A stretch of DNA of 64,000 nucleotides from Lacihabitans soyangensis (GTDB lineage Bacteria; Bacteroidota; Bacteroidia; Cytophagales; Spirosomataceae): the NCBI RefSeq assembly GCF_024343775.1, contig NZ_RJUF01000192.1, positions 1 to 64,000 of the forward strand. The letters are read 5' to 3'. Numbering within the stretch: position 1 is the stretch's first letter; the number at the start of each line of letters is the position of its first letter. The translations under genes were made by a program, and so were the position numbers. Below the pieces are notes generated by a model. The model saw nothing but the letters and a program-made list of their open reading frames with translations, was not told the DNA's origin and searched no databases. This document shows, in pieces, positions 60,485-64,000 of the stretch.

Positions 60485-61213
60485 ATGAAAAATCTGGTAA
60501 TCATACCTACCTACAACGAAATCGAAAACATCGAGGCCATCATCAAAGCGGTTTTTAACTTACCCGTTTGGTTTGATGTTTTGATAGTAGACGATGGTTC
60601 GCCAGATGGTACGGCTCAAAAAGTAAAAGAACTTCAGCAGCTGTTTCCTTCACAACTGCATTTGGAGGAACGTAAGGGAAAACAAGGCTTGGGTACGGCC
60701 TATATTCATGGTTTTAAATGGGCTTTGGCCAAAGGCTTTCAGTATATTTATGAGATGGACGCCGATTTTTCTCATAATCCTGCCGACTTAGTAAAATTAT
60801 ACAAAGCGTGTTTGGAAGAAGGAAACGACGTAGCCATTGGTTCTCGATATATCAACGGTGTAAATGTAGTCAACTGGCCCATTGGCCGAGTATTGATGTC
60901 TTATGGAGCCGGAATTTATGTAAGATTTTTGACCGGCATGCCTATTATGGACCCTACGGGTGGTTTTATTTGCTATTCGAGAGAAGTATTAGAAACGATT
61001 CCTTTAGATAAAATCCGTTTTGTGGGTTATGCCTTTCAGATAGAGATGAAATTTAATGCTTATCTGTTTAAATTTAAGATAAAAGAGGTGCCTATCATTT
61101 TTACTGATAGGACACTCGGACAATCTAAAATGTCAACCAAAATATTCCAAGAAGCCGTTTTTGGTGTTGTAATGATGAAAATCTGGAGCCTCTTTAAGAG
61201 CTTCAAAAGATAA
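60485..61213 (+). CDS. Polyprenol-phosphate mannosyltransferase (GT2, dolichol-phosphate mannose synthase-like)
   Basis: 242 aa. The GT2 fold is clear: LVIIPTYNEIENIEAIIKAV, VLIVDDGSPDGTA (nucleotide-binding DDGSPDGT), KQGLGTAYIHGFKWAL, EMDADFSHNPADL (DxD metal motif), GSRYINGVNVVNWP, and MDPTGGFICYSREVLE. It uses GDP-mannose or another nucleotide sugar to load polyprenyl phosphate at the inner membrane, providing a sugar donor for envelope glycans. No membrane span follows, as in soluble-type DPM synthases. It follows the DUF4296 gene directly and is co-transcribed. Confidence 0.93.
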   Translation: MKNLVIIPTYNEIENIEAIIKAVFNLPVWFDVLIVDDGSPDGTAQKVKELQQLFPSQLHLEERKGKQGLGTAYIHGFKWALAKGFQYIYEMDADFSHNPADLVKLYKACLEEGNDVAIGSRYINGVNVVNWPIGRVLMSYGAGIYVRFLTGMPIMDPTGGFICYSREVLETIPLDKIRFVGYAFQIEMKFNAYLFKFKIKEVPIIFTDRTLGQSKMSTKIFQEAVFGVVMMKIWSLFKSFKR

Positions 61214-61219
61214 AAACTT

Positions 61220-62857
61220 CTACTTTTTAGCCTTCAAGGCATCTAATTGATCTTGTCTAACGGTTGGGTATTTTATGCCCAATTGCTCCAAATAAGTGCT
61301 GTATTTGCTTGGGTCATAATGATACTTTTTAAGCTCAGGATTGAAAGTTTGCATTATGCTGGTATTCAACTGAATAGCTGGCTTGTCATCTTTCGAAATC
61401 AATGGCGTGTACTTTTGGTCTTTGGTTTGAACATTGTTGTAATACTCCCAGGCATCTTTTAGAATTTGAGGTTTGTAGAGCAAATCCAGAATCGTCATTG
61501 CTTCAACCTTCGCACCTGCCGTACAACCTTTATGGGCTATCGGAGTAGCCATGGTAATGGCATTTGCCCAGTGGTGACCTGGCATGCCTGGCATATTTGA
61601 AGGATATCTTAGTACAATGGTAGGTAATGACCAAGAAATATCAGCGATGTCGTCAGAACCACCTTGTCTGATAACCAAAGGCGAATAGACAGGCTCAGAA
61701 ACGGAGTCTAATTCCATGGCCAAACCATTAATTTCAGGAGATTTTAATTCTATTTGTGATGCTTTAGCGAGAAGCTGATCTTCTTCCGACCATTTAGGTA
61801 AACCCACCTTCTTGATATTTTGGTAAGCAGTAGCAGCCAAAGCCTTATTGAAATGCCCCGGCCAAGCACTTCCCAATATCTCGTAAGTGAATTTTGTGTC
61901 TGTCATAAGTGCGGCACCTTCGGCGATTTTTATCCCGTTATCGAATAAATTCTTGATTTTAGGATAAGTTCTTTCTCTGAAATAGTACCAAACTGTGGCT
62001 TTTGATGGAACCACGTTGGGCTGGTCGCCGCCATCAGAAATTACGTAGTGCGACCTTTGTGTAGTTTCCAAATGCTCTCTTTTGAAGTTCCAGCCGATAT
62101 TCATTAACTCTACAGCATCCAAGGCACTCTTTCCTCTCCAAGGTGCTCCTGCGGCATGTGCGGCTGCACCTTCAAAATGAAATTTTACAGAAACCAAGCC
62201 TGTGTTTCCTGCATCGCCCCAAGACACTCCAAGATTGTTGGCCACATGGGTAAAAATGCAAGCATCCACATCTTTGAAATAGCCTTCTCGCACAAAAATA
62301 GCCTTTGTACCAACCTGTTCCTCAGCCACACCCGGCCAAAGCATGAGCGTGCCTGGTATTTTTTCTCTTTCCATGATCTCTTTCAAAGCCAGAGCGGCAG
62401 TAATGTTAAGTGCCTGACCTGAATTATGACCTTCGCCATGGCCTGGAGCACCTTCCACAATTGGATCTTTGTAGGCCACTCCCGGCTTTTGAGATGCTTT
62501 CGGGATACAATCCACATCGGAGCCGATAGCAATAACGGGTTTACCGCTTCCCCATTTGGCTATCCATGCTGTCGGAATATTGGCAATGCCCTTTTCTACT
62601 GTAAAACCTTTCTTTTCTAATAGTTCGGTGAGGTATTTTGAGGTTTCATACTCTTGAAAGCCCAGCTCGCTGAAGCTAAACAGCATATCGTTGATTTCTT
62701 GGGTGAGTTTTTGGTTGTTGTCTATTTTGGTGATAACCTCTTGTTTCAGTAGCTCCAGTTTATCTGGTTCAGCAGGTTTCTTTTTAGTGTTTTTCTGAGA
62801 ATAGGCATAATTTGCCACAATCGTGACAAAAAGAAGGAAGAGTATGTTTTTTTTCAT
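61220..62857 (-). CDS. Exported M20-family amidohydrolase
   Basis: About 545 aa from the ATG at 62857 (MKKNILFLLFVTIVANYAYSQ), a clear signal peptide. The M20 fold shows AIGSDVDCIPKASQKPGV, GAPGHGEGHNSGQALNITAAL (metal-binding His and Gly region), WPGVAEEQVGTKAIFV (catalytic Glu pair), FHFEGAAAHAAGAPWRGKSALDAVELM (dimerisation domain entrance), and PGMPGHHWANAITMATPIAHKG. It matches the AbgB/indole-acetyl-amino acid hydrolase branch, which cleaves N-acyl amino acids. The substrate is unknown. It converges with the mannosyltransferase gene. Confidence 0.9.
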   Translation of the reverse strand: MKKNILFLLFVTIVANYAYSQKNTKKKPAEPDKLELLKQEVITKIDNNQKLTQEINDMLFSFSELGFQEYETSKYLTELLEKKGFTVEKGIANIPTAWIAKWGSGKPVIAIGSDVDCIPKASQKPGVAYKDPIVEGAPGHGEGHNSGQALNITAALALKEIMEREKIPGTLMLWPGVAEEQVGTKAIFVREGYFKDVDACIFTHVANNLGVSWGDAGNTGLVSVKFHFEGAAAHAAGAPWRGKSALDAVELMNIGWNFKREHLETTQRSHYVISDGGDQPNVVPSKATVWYYFRERTYPKIKNLFDNGIKIAEGAALMTDTKFTYEILGSAWPGHFNKALAATAYQNIKKVGLPKWSEEDQLLAKASQIELKSPEINGLAMELDSVSEPVYSPLVIRQGGSDDIADISWSLPTIVLRYPSNMPGMPGHHWANAITMATPIAHKGCTAGAKVEAMTILDLLYKPQILKDAWEYYNNVQTKDQKYTPLISKDDKPAIQLNTSIMQTFNPELKKYHYDPSKYSTYLEQLGIKYPTVRQDQLDALKAKK

Positions 62858-62958
62858 AGTTTGAGAGAGTTTTTTCTTTGTCAAATATATCCAAATTTTG
62901 ATTTGAGGACTACATTGGCTACCTTTATTTTATTAAACCTTGTCATCAACCCTTTTTT

Positions 62959-64000
62959 ATGAAAATTAAAATTGCCTTATTTCTATTCCTAATTCCCTCG
63001 TTTGTTTTCCCTCAAGTTGGTCTAGATTACTACTTACCCAAAAACGTAACTTATAACAGTAAAATACCTACACCAAAGGCTTTCCTTGGTTATGAGGTAG
63101 GGGAGCAACACGCCAGTCCTTATGAAATTTTTGCCTATTACAGAGAAGTAGCCAAGTATTCGGATAGGATAAAATTAGAAACCTACGCTCGTTCTTTCGA
63201 AAATCGGGAGTTGATGTTGGCCACAGTTTCTTCACCAAAAAACCTAGCAAATATTGATCAAATTAGAACAGAGCATTTAAAGTTGGCCAATTCTGAGGTT
63301 TCGAAAAACCTTAAACCCGAGCAAATGCCTATAGTAGTTTGGATGGGTTATTCGGTACACGGAAATGAGGCCTCTGGTATGAATTCTTCCTTGTTGACGA
63401 TTTATTATCTCGCAGCAGCCCAAGGAGCTGAGATAGACGCATTATTAAATGAAAGTATAATTTTAGTAGACCCCAGTATTAATCCTGATGGTGCAACTAG
63501 GTTTTCAACTTGGGTAAACCAAAATAAGAGCCAAAGCTTGGTTTCGGATGCCAATTCTAGAGAGTTTAAAGAAACTTGGCCAGGAGGTCGTACCAATCAC
63601 TATTGGTTTGATATGAACCGCGACTGGCTTTACCAACAATTGCCCGAAAGTAAAGGTCGTTTGGTGAAATATTATGACTGGTTGCCCAATGTCTTGACGG
63701 ACCATCACGAGATGGGAAGCAACTCTACATTTTTCTTTCAACCCGGCATACCTGCACGTACACACCCGATGACACCCGTTAAAAACATTGAACTAACGAG
63801 TAAAATCGGGCAGTTTCATGCCGCTGGATTGGATAGTATTGGCTCTTATTATTATACCAAAGAAAACTACGATGACTTCTATTATGGTAAAGGTTCAACA
63901 CTTCCGGATGTGAACGGTGCCATAGGGATTTTGTTCGAACAAGCTTCTTCTCGCGGACATTTGCAAGAGAGTGTCAATGGTATTTTGAGTTTCCCTTTTA
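62959..64000 (+). CDS. M14-family zinc carboxypeptidase (partial)
   Basis: The frame opens at the ATG at 62959 and is still open at the window edge (347 codons). A signal peptide (MKIKIALFLFLIPSFVFPQ) is followed by an M14 domain: YARSFENRELMLATVSSP, WMGYSVHGNEASGMNSSLL (zinc-binding H-x-x-E in HGNE), PSINPDGATRF, FDMNRDWLYQQ (substrate-binding Asn-Arg) and LTDHHEMGSN (third zinc ligand). It probably removes C-terminal residues from peptides in the periplasm. The last 30 visible residues (LFEQASSRGHLQE) approach the catalytic-Glu region. Confidence 0.9.
   Translation, partial: MKIKIALFLFLIPSFVFPQVGLDYYLPKNVTYNSKIPTPKAFLGYEVGEQHASPYEIFAYYREVAKYSDRIKLETYARSFENRELMLATVSSPKNLANIDQIRTEHLKLANSEVSKNLKPEQMPIVVWMGYSVHGNEASGMNSSLLTIYYLAAAQGAEIDALLNESIILVDPSINPDGATRFSTWVNQNKSQSLVSDANSREFKETWPGGRTNHYWFDMNRDWLYQQLPESKGRLVKYYDWLPNVLTDHHEMGSNSTFFFQPGIPARTHPMTPVKNIELTSKIGQFHAAGLDSIGSYYYTKENYDDFYYGKGSTLPDVNGAIGILFEQASSRGHLQESVNGILSFPF

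Overview
The window is AT-rich chromosomal DNA from a member of the Bacteroidota, most likely the order Cytophagales (a placement inferred from gene content, not from a marker gene). Evidence: a TonB-dependent receptor paired with a DUF4249 lipoprotein, a NagB fused to a PIG-L deacetylase, a DUF4296 lipoprotein, a Bacteroidetes-type N-succinylornithine carbamoyltransferase, many short lipoproteins, and TAnnTTTG promoter boxes before several genes. There is one tRNA gene. I saw no rRNA and no CRISPR array.

Layout. 1-853: right part of an IS3-family insertion sequence with a -1 frameshift site. 928-6957: a lipoprotein of six PepSY-like repeats, a GH13-like glycosidase, a secreted zincin-MORN fusion and accD. 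6976-12399: a DUF4249/TonB receptor pair read leftward, then the NagB/PIG-L fusion. 12806-20557: a 51-aa membrane protein, an RluA-type synthase, dxr, an acetyltransferase, ahcY, two tandem FKBP lipoproteins (one frameshifted), a DHH phosphoesterase and ndk. 20631-25342: a trehalase-family lipoprotein that lacks catalytic residues, lolA and ftsK. 25640-33857: a secreted sugar and redox group (ThuA-like protein, a 1052-aa SGNH/haem-binding/cytochrome c protein, a third FKBP, LOG, a lipocalin-like lipoprotein, a PQQ-type sugar dehydrogenase and a phosphodiesterase).

33998-39696 is a compact 5.7-kb integrative element in the 3' end of an initiator tRNA-Met gene. A 15-bp direct repeat (attL/attR) bounds it. 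Just inside each end is a near-identical 25-bp motif holding two TGCGTAACC copies, which are likely integrase arm sites. It encodes a complete tyrosine recombinase, a 304-aa unknown protein, three tightly coupled genes (excisionase-like HTH, small winged-helix-like protein, putative replication initiator), a GRPKG-motif protein, an untracked 33-aa hydrophobic peptide and a secreted cargo protein. It also carries a new terminator for the tRNA it split, while the old terminator is stranded beyond attL. No relaxase or capsid gene is visible. This is the best candidate for an undescribed system.

39971-64000 is mostly housekeeping: a Sel1/TPR protein, an LTA-synthase-like transferase coupled to era, a cupin, an SMP-30/permease pair, purH, an RNase-J-like MBL protein, a DsbD-N-like protein, a coupled pair of unknown genes, a double ABC ATPase, N-succinylornithine carbamoyltransferase, a repeat-rich intergenic patch, a DJ-1/PfpI protein, a NeuD-like acyltransferase, a DUF58 gene with a BatD-like partner, a DUF4296 lipoprotein, a polyprenol-phosphate mannosyltransferase, an M20 amidohydrolase and the start of an M14 carboxypeptidase.
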